A stretch of 64,000 nucleotides of DNA from Paenibacillus selenitireducens (GTDB lineage Bacteria > Bacillota > Bacilli > Paenibacillales > Paenibacillaceae), in NCBI RefSeq assembly GCF_002021565.1, contig NZ_MSZX01000006.1, forward strand, positions 124,027 to 188,026, read 5' to 3'. Both the position numbers and the translations under genes were made by a program. Shown here piece after piece: positions 14,861 through 24,639 of the stretch (the first letter of the stretch is position 1; each line of letters opens with the position of its first letter). The notes under the pieces were generated by a model, which saw only the letters and a program-made list of their open reading frames with translations, was not told where the DNA came from and searched no databases.

Positions 14861-15475
14861 TTACTTATTAATTTTGACCGTCTTACTCTTACCATCCCAA
14901 TCCACCCGCGCACCAAGCGACTCAGCGATGACACGGACCGGTACATAAGCCAGCCCATTAATCATAATTCCATCGAGCGTCTTCTTACCGTTTACATCCA
15001 CATTAACTTTATCGCTCACAGACGCTGACGAAGCTTCCTTTTTGTTAAATAACTCTAGTTCCGCTTCACGCCTACGCACTAGACCAGTCAGCACTTTCCC
15101 CCCAGCCTTATCATATTTGGTTATGCTATCTGCAATTTGAGCGATCGTCCGGTCTTTGCAAAGCGTCTGCAAGTTACCTGGACCACAGTTATAGCAAAAT
15201 GATACTAGCGCATCAAATTGATTTTGATTAAGTTGCACTGTCACCGGCACATAGGATGGATTGTTTACATACGCTTCATACTTTTTCAAATCATCAACAA
15301 ACATAGCGTCAGCTCTAGCTTGTGTGACTGTCATTCCTGCCGTAACGTCTGGGCCGTAATGCCCCCATCCGATGGTCCAGAATGTTTCAGTTGGTACAGG
15401 TTTGTACGCCTTTAAGCGGCAACCCTCGAAATTTTTAATAAGCTTGATACCTGCTTCTAATATTTTACGACTCAT
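14861..15475 (-). CDS. GH24 endolysin with C-terminal wall-binding-like domain
   Basis: 204 residues. Residues 1-145 are a T4-lysozyme-type (GH24) muramidase: catalytic Glu17 in IKNFEGCRLKAY, then TIGWGHYG, and LVRRREAELELF closing the domain. Residues ~155-204 (KKTLDGIMINGLAYVPVRVIAESLGARVDWDG) match the copper-amine-oxidase-N-type beta domain frequent in Paenibacillus secreted proteins, probably for cell-wall attachment. No signal peptide, so it depends on the holin encoded immediately upstream. Its start overlaps the holin stop by one base. Confidence 0.92.
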   Translation of the reverse strand: MSRKILEAGIKLIKNFEGCRLKAYKPVPTETFWTIGWGHYGPDVTAGMTVTQARADAMFVDDLKKYEAYVNNPSYVPVTVQLNQNQFDALVSFCYNCGPGNLQTLCKDRTIAQIADSITKYDKAGGKVLTGLVRRREAELELFNKKEASSASVSDKVNVDVNGKKTLDGIMINGLAYVPVRVIAESLGARVDWDGKSKTVKINK

Positions 15476-15933
15476 TATTTACCTTCACCCTTTCTTGAAT
15501 CAGCCCGTTCTACTTTTTTCTGCAATTCATTTTCTACCCAGTCCGTTATCTTATTAAGCAGCCATTCGGGAAACCAATTCCCCCACCCTGCGCGGATCGC
15601 ATTCGCCGTCATCGACTGCAAATGATGATAGAGCACGCCGATAACAAGCGCCCCAAATAATACGTCCGGAAGCCCGAATGCTTGATCCAACAAATGGCCG
15701 CCCGCGGGAAGAAGCAAGATGAAAAATGTCCTGAACACACCATCTATCCCGTATCTGCTCCCATATGATTTATCTTTCTGTGCGGCACGAATGCCGGTGA
15801 TCCAATCTAAAATTACAAAGAAAGTTAATGCGATCATTAAGCCGCGTGCGGTACTGCTTATTCCGTAAAAGAAATTAAAGCCAGGCACCAATAGGGCGCC
15901 TGCGATATATGACCAGGCTTTTTCCACGTACAT
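15475..15933 (-). CDS. Phage holin (phage_holin_4 / toxin-secretion type)
   Basis: 152 residues with at least three hydrophobic segments (YIAGALLVPGFNFFYGI; GLMIALTFFVILDWITGI; TFFILLLPAGGHLLDQAF; VLFGALVIGVLYHHLQ) and a charged C-terminal tail (ENELQKKVERADSRKGEGK). The DWITGI and GIDGVFRT signatures are typical of the family. It forms membrane lesions that release the endolysin, whose gene overlaps its stop. Confidence 0.9.
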   Translation of the reverse strand: MYVEKAWSYIAGALLVPGFNFFYGISSTARGLMIALTFFVILDWITGIRAAQKDKSYGSRYGIDGVFRTFFILLLPAGGHLLDQAFGLPDVLFGALVIGVLYHHLQSMTANAIRAGWGNWFPEWLLNKITDWVENELQKKVERADSRKGEGK

Positions 15934-15943
15934 ATCCCCCTCA

Positions 15944-15974
15944 AATAAAATAGCCCCCGGACTCCCGAGGGCAT
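15944..15974. terminator. Hairpin between tail-fibre accessory genes and holin
   Basis: GCCCTCGG-agt-CCGGGGGC on the minus strand followed by TATTTTATTT. It may reduce read-through from tail genes into the lysis pair. Confidence 0.6.
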
Positions 15975-16003
15975 AATAATAGCGCCTACCATATCGGCGG
16001 CGC

Positions 16004-16168
16004 TTAAGCTTCTACGACTCCACTCTTAACGATAATATAATCCTCGACCGCTTTGCGATAGTCAGCGTTCGTGACATCGTCTAATTCAAACGGTCGTTGT
16101 TTCAACGGGTTTTCACCGCCGCCTAAGATTCTCTCTGCCAAGATACGTACAATAACCTCGTTTACCAT
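16004..16168 (-). CDS. XkdX-like small protein downstream of the tail fibre
   Basis: 54 residues (MVNEVIVRILAERILGGG ... SGVVEA) from ATG 16168, behind GGGAGGG. Its start overlaps the stop of the previous gene (TAATG). It has the size, position and helical N-terminus of XkdX-type proteins at the end of Bacillus tail operons. No biochemical function is known for the family. Confidence 0.75.
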   Translation of the reverse strand: MVNEVIVRILAERILGGGENPLKQRPFELDDVTNADYRKAVEDYIIVKSGVVEA

Positions 16169-16494
16169 TACAAAATCCCTCCCACTTTTTCGTTTTCTTG
16201 CATCAACAGCTGGTCCTCTAATTCTTTGATCCGATCGGCTTCCGTCGGCACCTGCGGTACATATCCGTCGATTACGATCCGCTCCACAATCGGCGCGTCT
16301 TTTGGTTTTGTGACGTCAATATGGTACGCAGACGCGAGACGGAAATTGTTCTCGGCGTAACCATAAGGTAGGTCAATAAAATCAATTTCTAGCGGACGCA
16401 ACCCTTCTTGAAGGCTACCTGCCATTTCCTCAAATGTCCCGTTTAGTATCTTTCCAGTTTGACTATCGTATATAAGCCTTTTACCAAGTTCCAT
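16168..16494 (-). CDS. Tail-fibre accessory protein (XkdW-like)
   Basis: 108 residues. The N-terminal YDSQTGKILNGTFEEM and a C-terminal coiled coil (EADRIKELEDQLLMQENEK) resemble phage proteins encoded after tail fibres. It lies 26 bases after the fibre gene and is coupled to the next small gene. It may be a fibre chaperone or short fibre component; not resolved by sequence. Confidence 0.6.
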   Translation of the reverse strand: MELGKRLIYDSQTGKILNGTFEEMAGSLQEGLRPLEIDFIDLPYGYAENNFRLASAYHIDVTKPKDAPIVERIVIDGYVPQVPTEADRIKELEDQLLMQENEKVGGIL

Positions 16495-16520
16495 CCTAGA
16501 TCACCTCGTAATTTTGATTA

Positions 16521-19500
16521 CTATTCATATGCATACCATGTGTAAGTAGCTGCTGCAAGATCAGTCGGCACTCTAAACCCACCTTGTGTAACATAGGCTT
16601 GTGTACCGTCTAACCGCCAAAATACCTTATAACCATTTTCGACATATCTATACCCATCACGCATTTGATTTTCGTTATACATTACTTGTGCTGCGGAGAA
16701 GTACAACAATATTGTCGACGGTTTGAAGGCTAAACCAAGTACCTCAGCTGGATACGCTCTCCCAATTGAACCATCGTTATTAAGTGTGAATTGCCAAAGA
16801 CTTGAACCACTTGTTACTTGACCTGTTGCATAGCGTTTCGAATTAGTTCCTGTACCCGCTATCCTCTGACCCTGTGAATACGCGACCTTACCTACAGCAA
16901 GATCGCCCGCCGTGATGTTTCCGTCACTTGTGTACGTACCTGTCTTAAACAGCCCCGTGCCACTCACTCCGTACTTTTGACCGAACTGCACGCTATTTGG
17001 AGTGATTCCGAACACACCCATTTTGAACTTTGTAGTATCAGTTATGCGACCGTATATATTAGGCTTGTATGTGAAGTATGACCCGATATAGCCGCCTGTC
17101 ATCTCCTCGATGGATTCCATCTTATCTGACCCAACAGTCATCGTAGAGTACGCCAAATCTTGCATAGTACCTGTATACTTCATGCCCCGCGAGTACGCGA
17201 TGAGCCCAGCGAGCAGGCTGGACGAGTCAAGCAGCGTGCCGTCAGATGTAAACGTACCTGTGACAACTAAGGTCTGGTTGTCTACGTTCCCCATCTCGAT
17301 ACCGTGCTTGATGTTCTCAGGTCTCAAGTTGTCGATCTGGACTTGTAGGGTTGACGTGGAATCAATGTACCCGTTACCGTTCGGCTGGAACGTTACTGTG
17401 GTGTATAACGGTGCCACGTCTATGGCTTTGATATAGCCTGAGCTCATCAGCGGGAAAGCCTTGCCGATGTAGTTCGGCATTGTGCCTACATACTTGACGC
17501 CTAAAGCATATCCAATGAACCCTGCAAGAATCCTAGAAGCGTTGACCGTTCCATCACTGGTGAACGTACCAGTCATGTACCCGTCTGTCCATCCGGGGTT
17601 TCCCACCATCACCCCCGCTTTTATATTCGACGGCAACAGGTTCGAAACGTCCAGCTTGATGTCTGTCGTTGTAGTTACGTACCCCGCTGTGTTGGGCTTA
17701 AACTGGATAGAGCCTAATTTCTGAGTATCATCATAGAGAACCTTATTGATGAATGTCAAGGCTACTGTTGGGAAAGTCTTATTATTATAGTTCTTAATCG
17801 CCCCAGCGTACCGTACACCCTTTGAGTACATTATTCCACTTTCAAGTACCCATGTTGCATCTCCATTTCCATCTGAGGTGAACGTACCTGTTACTATCGC
17901 TTCTCCTCCTATTACTGTGTTGCCTATTACCTGTCCGTGTGCGATTCTGTCGGCGTAAAGCCCTGCTATCCGTTGCTTCCAAACAGTGGTATTCGTGAGG
18001 TACCCTCCTGTCGGTGGAGTTACCTCGAACGCAGGCACGTTGTCCGACCCGTCAATATAATACTTCTTTATCGATCCATATCCTACAAGGTAGTCTTTTC
18101 CACTCCAGTTCTTCATAGAGCCTGCATACTTGACACCCTTCGAGTACATCACAGCCCCTTCAAGCAGCCAAGTTGCGTCACCAACGCCGTCAGACGTGAA
18201 TGTGCCTGTGATACTCGATCCTGCTGGCGCTCCATTCTGTAAGTTCCCTACCTTCACCCCGTGCTTAATGTTACTATCTATGAGGTAGTTAACTGTCTGT
18301 TGAATAACGGTGTTAGCGTCAACATACATAGCGCCCGTTGGTTTTAAATCTATTATGATGCTGTTAGGGTCTGACCCGTGCGCTCTAACGGCTGATATCA
18401 TGGTGGCACCACTGACTATTGGTTTACCGCCGTTATTTACCATCGTACCTGTTACTAATCCGGTATCTGTTCCGATCGTCTTAGGATTCAATACGTGCGC
18501 TGCGGTAGCGTCTCCGTACTCACCCCCTTCACCCTGTAAGATAAAAGCCGCCGTACCAGCGCTGTATCTTAGTGTGTAAATGCCATCCTTCTTGAGCGTC
18601 GCAGGGTTACCGTTCGCTTTTTTAATTGGTGCTGCCGCGAGCGTTCCCCATTTGATAGTAGGATTTGCTCCGCTGTCGACATGCGCCGTGATTACAAGGC
18701 AGGTCTTATCGACAAGCGCTGTTGGGTTCGGTGACGATGAACACGTATACGCTGTGCTTGTTCCGGCTGTAGTTCCACCATCTGCCTGGTGTTTGACATA
18801 ATCTTCTTTGTGATTTACGATATCAAGCTTGTTGTTTTCCGCCAACGCTTGAATATACATTTCAGCGTAGTTCTGAGCGTCATTTTCCGTCGTTAGGCGT
18901 GCGATGTTATTAACTGCATCCGATACCGTACCGTTAAGCCCCACCTTATACTGTACGTCCGTCTGAGACACGTTAGCGGAATAAGAGTAATTATCCAACG
19001 TTAAATAACTTGCAAAGTACTGCGCATTAGGATTGAACTCTTCCACTTTAATCTTAGGCCTTTCCAAACCGTACATATTAGCTGTAGAAGCAAGGAATGG
19101 CACATTTGTTTTAATACCCTCGTCTATTCTAAGAATCTTTTTAACACGCTTTTTAAATACCGTGCTTTCAAAACTTCCCGATGTAGTATTACTGTAATAA
19201 AAACCATCATTTCCATTCTTGAATATAATAGGCTCTTTGAAAATAGCCCCTGACTCAACCGTAATCACATTACCGCCTGGATGAAGCGAAATAGATCCAT
19301 CTGCATCGTTTACTTTGCTTATTACAGGTGTAGCAAGTGCATAATCAAGTGTTGCCCAGCCTGTCCAGCCCGGAGCCTTGTTTGCAGCTACCCATGCCTC
19401 TGTGTTAGTCGTCGCTGCCTTGCCATCGAGAATCGACACCCACGATGTATACTTGCTACTATCGTTGGCTGTGGCTTTCCATCCGTTCATCAAAGCTTTG

Positions 19501-21863
19501 ACTGCATTAGCATTAGGATTGAGGGTGTCTGTCCACCCTGTATCAGCGTTATCCACGGTTATATTAAGATTTGTATTAACATTTGATGGGTTGTATAACC
19601 CACTAATATCGGCTGCGGGATAGTTCCCTCCGTTATTAACAAGTAGTTTTCCATTGAATTTAGTTACTACTTCCGAGTTTGTTATACCATAATAGACATT
19701 GTCTAATCTAATTCTCTTGAAGCCCGTTAAGCCTTGTGCAAGTACCCACGACTGACTACCATCAAGTACATTCATAATACTAACACGCCGATTCAACGTC
19801 GCTTCTGTCCCTCTTACGGTTACTTCATCCCGTACCCCATTGACTTCACCTAGTGTTGCAGGTAAAAGAACTCGTTGATCTTCGCGTGGTTCAAATGAGG
19901 CCTCCACGGTGCTAATCGTTAGCATTGGATAATAAATAATTGCACTAGTATTAGGAGTGGTGCTTGAAATATAGATTCCAATTTCGTAATCAGTTCCAGT
20001 TGTGGAATCAAAGATCAATTGACCTTTACCAGCTAGGAATGGCTTTGTTGCAATTTGAGTCATTTTACTATCGTAAACATAAACACTTATATTGTCATTT
20101 GTTTCAAAAGCAAGCGTATGTTTTGAGTTTGGTGCGGTTCTTATTTTGCAAGTCATCATTCCGCTACCTGATGTTCTTGTCATTTTAGCTACGTAATTAG
20201 ATGTAATCTCAATTTTATCAATTGGAAAATTACCATCACTTCTTTTTGTAATCCATTCAGTAAATGGTGGAATTAGGTTTTTCCCTTGCTTGGTAATCAC
20301 AATACCCTGTACAGGCTTACGTCCATCGATGTGCGGGATATAGTCTCGGATGTTGCTCTCTGTGATTGTAGTGCCGATTGCATTCCAGAGAGTGTCGTCG
20401 GTGACTTCACAAAAATCCACATTTCTAAACTGAACCCATCCAGCCGTTCCTGCAGGATCATAATTTGCTAAAGCTATATATGCATTATTCGAATCCGCAA
20501 CTGTAACCAATTTTACATATAAAGTTTTATTAACCTTTGTTGTTACACTAACTACAGGATTCCCCTCGTTAGAGCCTAAGTTCAACACTAGTCTAGCAGT
20601 CGATACCCCATCTGATTCAGCGTCTACAATCGCAATGTATTTCCTTCCAGCAATAACTTTATTATGAGGTGTTCCAGTAGCGCTGGCGATATACCTTTCA
20701 TTTTGTAGCGTATCCGATGATAAGGACTCAATTTTTTGATAGTTACCATTAAAAGTATATTTCCCTTGACCGGCAGGAGATCTCCTCCAGGTATCAGCAA
20801 CTCCATCTGCGTTAGCATCTTTAAGTGTCCCCAAATCCCCTAGCCTGTTAGTTAGCATCACTCCATATACAGTTAAATCCACCGCGCTGGCTTGATCTGC
20901 ATTGATTAGGTTAGCGCTGGGGCCAAGGGATTGCTTTAGAACGACTTCATTTACTTTTGAGTCGGTATATGCTTTTGCATCAGTTAGTGCTTTGTCTGCC
21001 CTTGTCTGAGCCCCCGCTGGCGTCTCTGCACCAATTTGCGTCGTAGTAACCCCATGTGGATTATCCTTGCGATTAGCGTGAGCATCAACCTTCGCTTGAG
21101 CACCAGCAGGGGTCTCCCTTGCATTCCATCCTGTTCTTTCGGCGGCTGTTATGTGTTTAACAGTGTCGTTCGCGTGAGCGTCAACTTTTGCTTGAGCTCC
21201 TGCAGGAGTTTCCTTCGCATTCCAGGCCGTTCTTTCGGCAGCAGAAATATGGATTGTAGTATCATTCTTATGAGCATCAACCTTGGCTTGCGCCCCCGCC
21301 GGGGTTTCCTTGGCATTCCAAGCAGCACGTTCGGCCTGGGTAATATGGATGACCGAATCTGCCTTGTGTGAATCATATGCCGCTTTCAAATCATTGAATT
21401 CATTCAGCTTTGCAAACACCAAAGATTGATCAATAACCGCAGTGACATTCGTTGCATTGCTAATAATCACATTCGCATATACATACTTCTCGATGATATC
21501 GGACCCGCCACCTGCAGGAATGTATTCCGCATTCGTGCCAGCATTTGCATAGCAGTATAGAATCTCACCTTCATCCGGATCCTGTGCGAAAATACCAATT
21601 TCTCTAAAATAAAAGCCTGTCGTGATATCGTGGTTTGTTAGTAGTGCCCCGATTACAGCACGGCCAGCTTCCTGTACGCGAAGTTCCCTGATCTGGAGGG
21701 ACTTCTTCTCATTAATAAGCTTCTTCAAATCTAAAACAGAAGCGCCCTTAAGCTCGCCGTCACCAAGAGCTATTCTTGTGTATTTCAATTGCACACCTGT
21801 TTGCGCCTTGGTCTCAAGATTACGTCCTTTGTTCGTAAACATCATGCCGCCGAAAGCTCCCAT
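16521..21863 (-). CDS. Long tail-fibre protein (1780 residues) with two repeat regions
   Basis: Residues 1-160 are a tail-collar-type baseplate-attachment domain (MGAFGGMMFTNKGRNL..., GFYFREIGIFAQDPDEGE). Residues ~170-300 hold tandem ~32-residue units ending WNAKETPAGAQAKVDAH, repeated four times with decay. A large beta-rich central region with carbohydrate-binding-like segments follows. The C-terminal third (~1180-1690) has five units of 90-110 residues, each with the motif TGTFTSDG or TGTYTSDG followed by YSxGxKYxGTM, and a compact tip ends YTWYAYE. It should be the receptor-binding fibre of the contractile tail. The length and repeats point to growth by duplication. It directly follows gpI, as H follows I in P2. 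Confidence 0.9.
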   Translation of the reverse strand: MGAFGGMMFTNKGRNLETKAQTGVQLKYTRIALGDGELKGASVLDLKKLINEKKSLQIRELRVQEAGRAVIGALLTNHDITTGFYFREIGIFAQDPDEGEILYCYANAGTNAEYIPAGGGSDIIEKYVYANVIISNATNVTAVIDQSLVFAKLNEFNDLKAAYDSHKADSVIHITQAERAAWNAKETPAGAQAKVDAHKNDTTIHISAAERTAWNAKETPAGAQAKVDAHANDTVKHITAAERTGWNARETPAGAQAKVDAHANRKDNPHGVTTTQIGAETPAGAQTRADKALTDAKAYTDSKVNEVVLKQSLGPSANLINADQASAVDLTVYGVMLTNRLGDLGTLKDANADGVADTWRRSPAGQGKYTFNGNYQKIESLSSDTLQNERYIASATGTPHNKVIAGRKYIAIVDAESDGVSTARLVLNLGSNEGNPVVSVTTKVNKTLYVKLVTVADSNNAYIALANYDPAGTAGWVQFRNVDFCEVTDDTLWNAIGTTITESNIRDYIPHIDGRKPVQGIVITKQGKNLIPPFTEWITKRSDGNFPIDKIEITSNYVAKMTRTSGSGMMTCKIRTAPNSKHTLAFETNDNISVYVYDSKMTQIATKPFLAGKGQLIFDSTTGTDYEIGIYISSTTPNTSAIIYYPMLTISTVEASFEPREDQRVLLPATLGEVNGVRDEVTVRGTEATLNRRVSIMNVLDGSQSWVLAQGLTGFKRIRLDNVYYGITNSEVVTKFNGKLLVNNGGNYPAADISGLYNPSNVNTNLNITVDNADTGWTDTLNPNANAVKALMNGWKATANDSSKYTSWVSILDGKAATTNTEAWVAANKAPGWTGWATLDYALATPVISKVNDADGSISLHPGGNVITVESGAIFKEPIIFKNGNDGFYYSNTTSGSFESTVFKKRVKKILRIDEGIKTNVPFLASTANMYGLERPKIKVEEFNPNAQYFASYLTLDNYSYSANVSQTDVQYKVGLNGTVSDAVNNIARLTTENDAQNYAEMYIQALAENNKLDIVNHKEDYVKHQADGGTTAGTSTAYTCSSSPNPTALVDKTCLVITAHVDSGANPTIKWGTLAAAPIKKANGNPATLKKDGIYTLRYSAGTAAFILQGEGGEYGDATAAHVLNPKTIGTDTGLVTGTMVNNGGKPIVSGATMISAVRAHGSDPNSIIIDLKPTGAMYVDANTVIQQTVNYLIDSNIKHGVKVGNLQNGAPAGSSITGTFTSDGVGDATWLLEGAVMYSKGVKYAGSMKNWSGKDYLVGYGSIKKYYIDGSDNVPAFEVTPPTGGYLTNTTVWKQRIAGLYADRIAHGQVIGNTVIGGEAIVTGTFTSDGNGDATWVLESGIMYSKGVRYAGAIKNYNNKTFPTVALTFINKVLYDDTQKLGSIQFKPNTAGYVTTTTDIKLDVSNLLPSNIKAGVMVGNPGWTDGYMTGTFTSDGTVNASRILAGFIGYALGVKYVGTMPNYIGKAFPLMSSGYIKAIDVAPLYTTVTFQPNGNGYIDSTSTLQVQIDNLRPENIKHGIEMGNVDNQTLVVTGTFTSDGTLLDSSSLLAGLIAYSRGMKYTGTMQDLAYSTMTVGSDKMESIEEMTGGYIGSYFTYKPNIYGRITDTTKFKMGVFGITPNSVQFGQKYGVSGTGLFKTGTYTSDGNITAGDLAVGKVAYSQGQRIAGTGTNSKRYATGQVTSGSSLWQFTLNNDGSIGRAYPAEVLGLAFKPSTILLYFSAAQVMYNENQMRDGYRYVENGYKVFWRLDGTQAYVTQGGFRVPTDLAAATYTWYAYE
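21000..21345. repeat. Tandem ~96-bp repeats in the fibre gene
   Basis: The DNA for WNAKETPAGAQAKVDAH recurs at about 96-bp spacing (three good copies plus degraded ends). Copies differ mainly at third codon positions, indicating old duplications under protein-level selection. Confidence 0.75.
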
Positions 21864-21864
21864 A

Positions 21865-22428
21865 CTACCCCTCCTGTCTTACATACATGTATTCGCCCAT
21901 ATGCAGGACCCCTGCAAAAATAGTTGGTAAATCTGTGGTTTGTGTAATAATGACCTTCTCAAGCCGGGACCGTAAGTTCTTGACGGTATCGATCGCACGA
22001 ATGAACTCCTGGGCTTTCGCTGCAGTCGCTTCCGGATCGTCAGTCAATACACGGAAGTAATACGGCTTGCCTCCATACTCGTACCATTCCTCAACCTTGC
22101 CTCCCCCAAAGACGGTCGAAATAAGTTCTTCGACGGCGCTTGGCGTACCTTTGCGTCGATGCCAAGGGATTGCATTCTTAACCAGTTCCCGGCACTGTTG
22201 GAGCGGCAACTTTGGATCGTAGAAATCGATATGCAGCTCCCAAGCCATCTCGTCGACTTCCTCCGTTGTAAGTTCGTCCATACGTGAGTATCGAGGAAGC
22301 TTATTAATCTCATCCGTGATCTGTTGCATCTCGCTATCGATTGCCTTAGCTGCAGCAACCACTTTAGGATCCTGCAATAAATTTGGCGGGATAAGGTCAA
22401 GCAAACTTATTTCGTTGATATTAATCAT
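21865..22428 (-). CDS. Tail protein I (P2 gpI-like)
   Basis: ATG 22428 is chosen (MININEISLLDLIPPNLL) because GGGGGA lies 7 bases upstream; an in-frame ATG 15 bases earlier has none. The 187 residues match phage tail protein I: YDPKLPLQQCRELVKNAIPWHRRKGTPSAVEELISTVFGGG. It forms the baseplate spoke tip that connects gpJ to the fibre. It overlaps the gpJ gene by 8 bases and ends one base before the fibre ATG. Confidence 0.93.
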   Translation of the reverse strand: MININEISLLDLIPPNLLQDPKVVAAAKAIDSEMQQITDEINKLPRYSRMDELTTEEVDEMAWELHIDFYDPKLPLQQCRELVKNAIPWHRRKGTPSAVEELISTVFGGGKVEEWYEYGGKPYYFRVLTDDPEATAAKAQEFIRAIDTVKNLRSRLEKVIITQTTDLPTIFAGVLHMGEYMYVRQEG

Positions 22429-23542
22429 CGGCCATTCCCCCATAGGTCACATTGGGAGCGGATGCTGTTGCTATCTCCGATGTGTTGACCTCTGTGAAGA
22501 TTGGCTTTACGACATTTACTCGGCTTGCACCGGCGACCATCACTCTCCGGATTAATTCAGAGGGATTGATATCGCGGCCAAGCTTTGACTTTTGCCATAG
22601 CATATAATCGTTAACGGCCTGAATCACCGCCGCCTGTATCGCGGTAGCTTCTGCGGCCCTTTCACGGCTGATCCAATACGTGAATTCAATTGAAAATGAC
22701 TTCATGGTCGGCGCTTTGACAACGACCTTATCTGTTAGTGGCCGTATTCTCCTGTCATTAAGCGCACCCGCGACCGCATCAAGGATATCCTGCGAAGGGG
22801 GCGCGCCCCCGGCGAGCAGCGGCACGACTTGCACCACCGCGTCGCTCGGCGAACTTACACCAACGTCTACGATTGCGGGGCTTGCAGTCTTGGCCCAATG
22901 CTGATATGCACCCTCTGGCCCAGCCGTCGAAAATCCTTCGGGAGCCGTCCGGATCCGCTCACGATAAGAGTCGTCCGATTCTCTTTCAGCTCCGCCTGCG
23001 CTTGACGTAATATTTTGCACGGTTGCTACAAAAGGGATAAGGTCCACCAATGTATCTAATTGACCAGGCAAGAAACCATTCCCAACTGTTCCTGCTTGTA
23101 CACATTCGCAGGGAACGTCCACCGTTAAAGAGCCTGGAAGAATTTCTGCAACACCCTTTGTAATGAAAAACAATTGACTCCCACTGCCTGTGATCCTTGT
23201 CCCTACTGGAATAGTTATGGCCGATGGCCTCGGGGCTGAGAGAGTGAATTTCACAGTGGTTTGTGCCGGCGATGCTGCTAATCGATTTGTCTCGCTTCGA
23301 GCTCCAATATGATCAAGGAAGTTCCCAAATGCATATTTCAAGTGATCCATCTTTTTCACATGATTAATTAGCACCCTCTGCTGCACAATAATTTGTGTTA
23401 TTGCCAATAAAAAAAGGCGTACAGGATCGCCGGGTAATAACCTCCGACCTTCTGCCGCCTCATATACAGTAATGATGTTATTCAAGGTTTTCTCAACATC
23501 ATCATCCACAAAACTTATGTCTGGTAGTTGCTCAAGGTTCAA
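22421..23542 (-). CDS. Baseplate protein J (P2 gpJ-like)
   Basis: 373 residues of the baseplate J family: LTVDVPCECVQAGTVGNGFLPGQL and SSAGGAERESDDSYRERIR are the family signatures. A baseplate wedge component of contractile tails. Starts within the stop of the gp25-like gene. Confidence 0.95.
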   Translation of the reverse strand: MNLEQLPDISFVDDDVEKTLNNIITVYEAAEGRRLLPGDPVRLFLLAITQIIVQQRVLINHVKKMDHLKYAFGNFLDHIGARSETNRLAASPAQTTVKFTLSAPRPSAITIPVGTRITGSGSQLFFITKGVAEILPGSLTVDVPCECVQAGTVGNGFLPGQLDTLVDLIPFVATVQNITSSAGGAERESDDSYRERIRTAPEGFSTAGPEGAYQHWAKTASPAIVDVGVSSPSDAVVQVVPLLAGGAPPSQDILDAVAGALNDRRIRPLTDKVVVKAPTMKSFSIEFTYWISRERAAEATAIQAAVIQAVNDYMLWQKSKLGRDINPSELIRRVMVAGASRVNVVKPIFTEVNTSEIATASAPNVTYGGMADD

Positions 23543-23832
23543 AACGTCACCCCCTCGGCTATTTTATATTTCACATTTGGATTCACCTTCCCGTCCTCGC
23601 CGGGTTGGTACGTTACGGCTTCCACGACAATCCTCGGCTCAAGATCCTGCAGCGCAGATATAATCCTGTTCGTCATCTGCGCTTGTAATATATTCACGGG
23701 TAAATCGGTATCCGTAGAATCTAGCCCAAACGACCGATTAAGCGGAACGGATCCCGCGACGGTTTCGATAATGCATACAACATTCTGGTGGATCTCTTCA
23801 TCGATGCTTTTCGGACTAAAGTTTACAATCAT
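23539..23832 (-). CDS. Baseplate wedge protein W / gp25-like
   Basis: 97 residues with VCIIETVAGSVPLNRSFGLDS and LQDLEPRIVVEAV, the pattern of the GPW/gp25 family that initiates sheath polymerisation at the baseplate. Overlaps both neighbours by 4 bases (ATGA-type coupling). Confidence 0.9.
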   Translation of the reverse strand: MIVNFSPKSIDEEIHQNVVCIIETVAGSVPLNRSFGLDSTDTDLPVNILQAQMTNRIISALQDLEPRIVVEAVTYQPGEDGKVNPNVKYKIAEGVTF

Positions 23833-24221
23833 TTCGCATACTCCTTCAGTTCGATCTGGATCTCAGCAGTTAAAATATTCCCTTCGTTATCCAACGTTTT
23901 AAAAGCTTCGTTTAAGGTCGAGATAACCCACTTATAGGTTCCTAGTGCTTTCCCGCCAATTGTCAGTGTATAGGCCTTTCCACCGCGATCCATTGTTACC
24001 AACCTATCAAGTTCAAGGCGGGGATCCACACCCAAGTAGATGTTGAATTTCATTGTGAATGTGACAGTATCCAGCCCAGGGCCAATATATTGCAGTAATG
24101 GCTTTTTCCCGAGTACAGCATGTTCAGCCCATCGCCCCGCGGTAGCCCGTTGAAAATCATCGAATGTCCGGATCTTGTCATGGCTTACTAAGAAATTTAC
24201 CTCACCAAAGGAGCCGATCAT
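23829..24221 (-). CDS. Tail protein U (P2 gpU-like)
   Basis: 130 residues with the family start MIGSFGEVNFLVSHDKIRTFDDFQR and GPGLDTVTFTMKFNIYLGVDP. In P2-like phages gpU is a minor tail protein needed for completion of the tail. Translationally coupled to gpV upstream. Confidence 0.88.
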   Translation of the reverse strand: MIGSFGEVNFLVSHDKIRTFDDFQRATAGRWAEHAVLGKKPLLQYIGPGLDTVTFTMKFNIYLGVDPRLELDRLVTMDRGGKAYTLTIGGKALGTYKWVISTLNEAFKTLDNEGNILTAEIQIELKEYAK

Positions 24222-24637
24222 AGGTCTCCACTCCCCGGTGTATATCCGTTGATCTTACCCGAAACATCAAGGTTACCAGTAATCTTCAAATCCGATGTGC
24301 TGACTTTGCCGTTCAGGAGTATCTCCGCTGCTTTGATCGTAAGTTTCCCATTCTCATATACAATCTGATTATCATCATCAAACCATATCCCCCAAGTTCC
24401 AGGGCTTGCCTCTGGTATGACCGTTTGATAAACAGCAATACAAAACCCCTCCGACTCAGTGAACAGACATATAACTTCGTCACCCACTTCCGGAAGCATG
24501 TAATACTGGGAACGCCCTGGAGGGACGAGTACAGTAAGATCATTTGAAACAGATGTATCTAACCCATTAAATACAACGCGAACCGTCATATTTTCAGCGT
24601 TAACAGTCGACACTTCACCATGTCGTACCCATTGCAT
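24218..24637 (-). CDS. Baseplate assembly protein V (central spike)
   Basis: ATG 24637 is chosen (MQWVRHGEVSTVNAENM) because GGGGTGG precedes it. 139 residues: an OB-fold start with VRVVF and PEVGDEVICLF, then a short repetitive beta part (ILLNGKVSTSDLKITGNLDVSGKINGYTPG) like the beta-helical tip of gpV/gp5 spikes. It punctures the cell surface at the tail tip. Confidence 0.88.
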   Translation of the reverse strand: MQWVRHGEVSTVNAENMTVRVVFNGLDTSVSNDLTVLVPPGRSQYYMLPEVGDEVICLFTESEGFCIAVYQTVIPEASPGTWGIWFDDDNQIVYENGKLTIKAAEILLNGKVSTSDLKITGNLDVSGKINGYTPGSGDL

Positions 24638-24639
24638 AA

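Noticed and set aside
16521-21863. Diversity-generating retroelement target in the fibre gene
   Set aside because: No reverse transcriptase or template repeat in the window, and the C-terminus lacks an obvious adenine-rich variable repeat.
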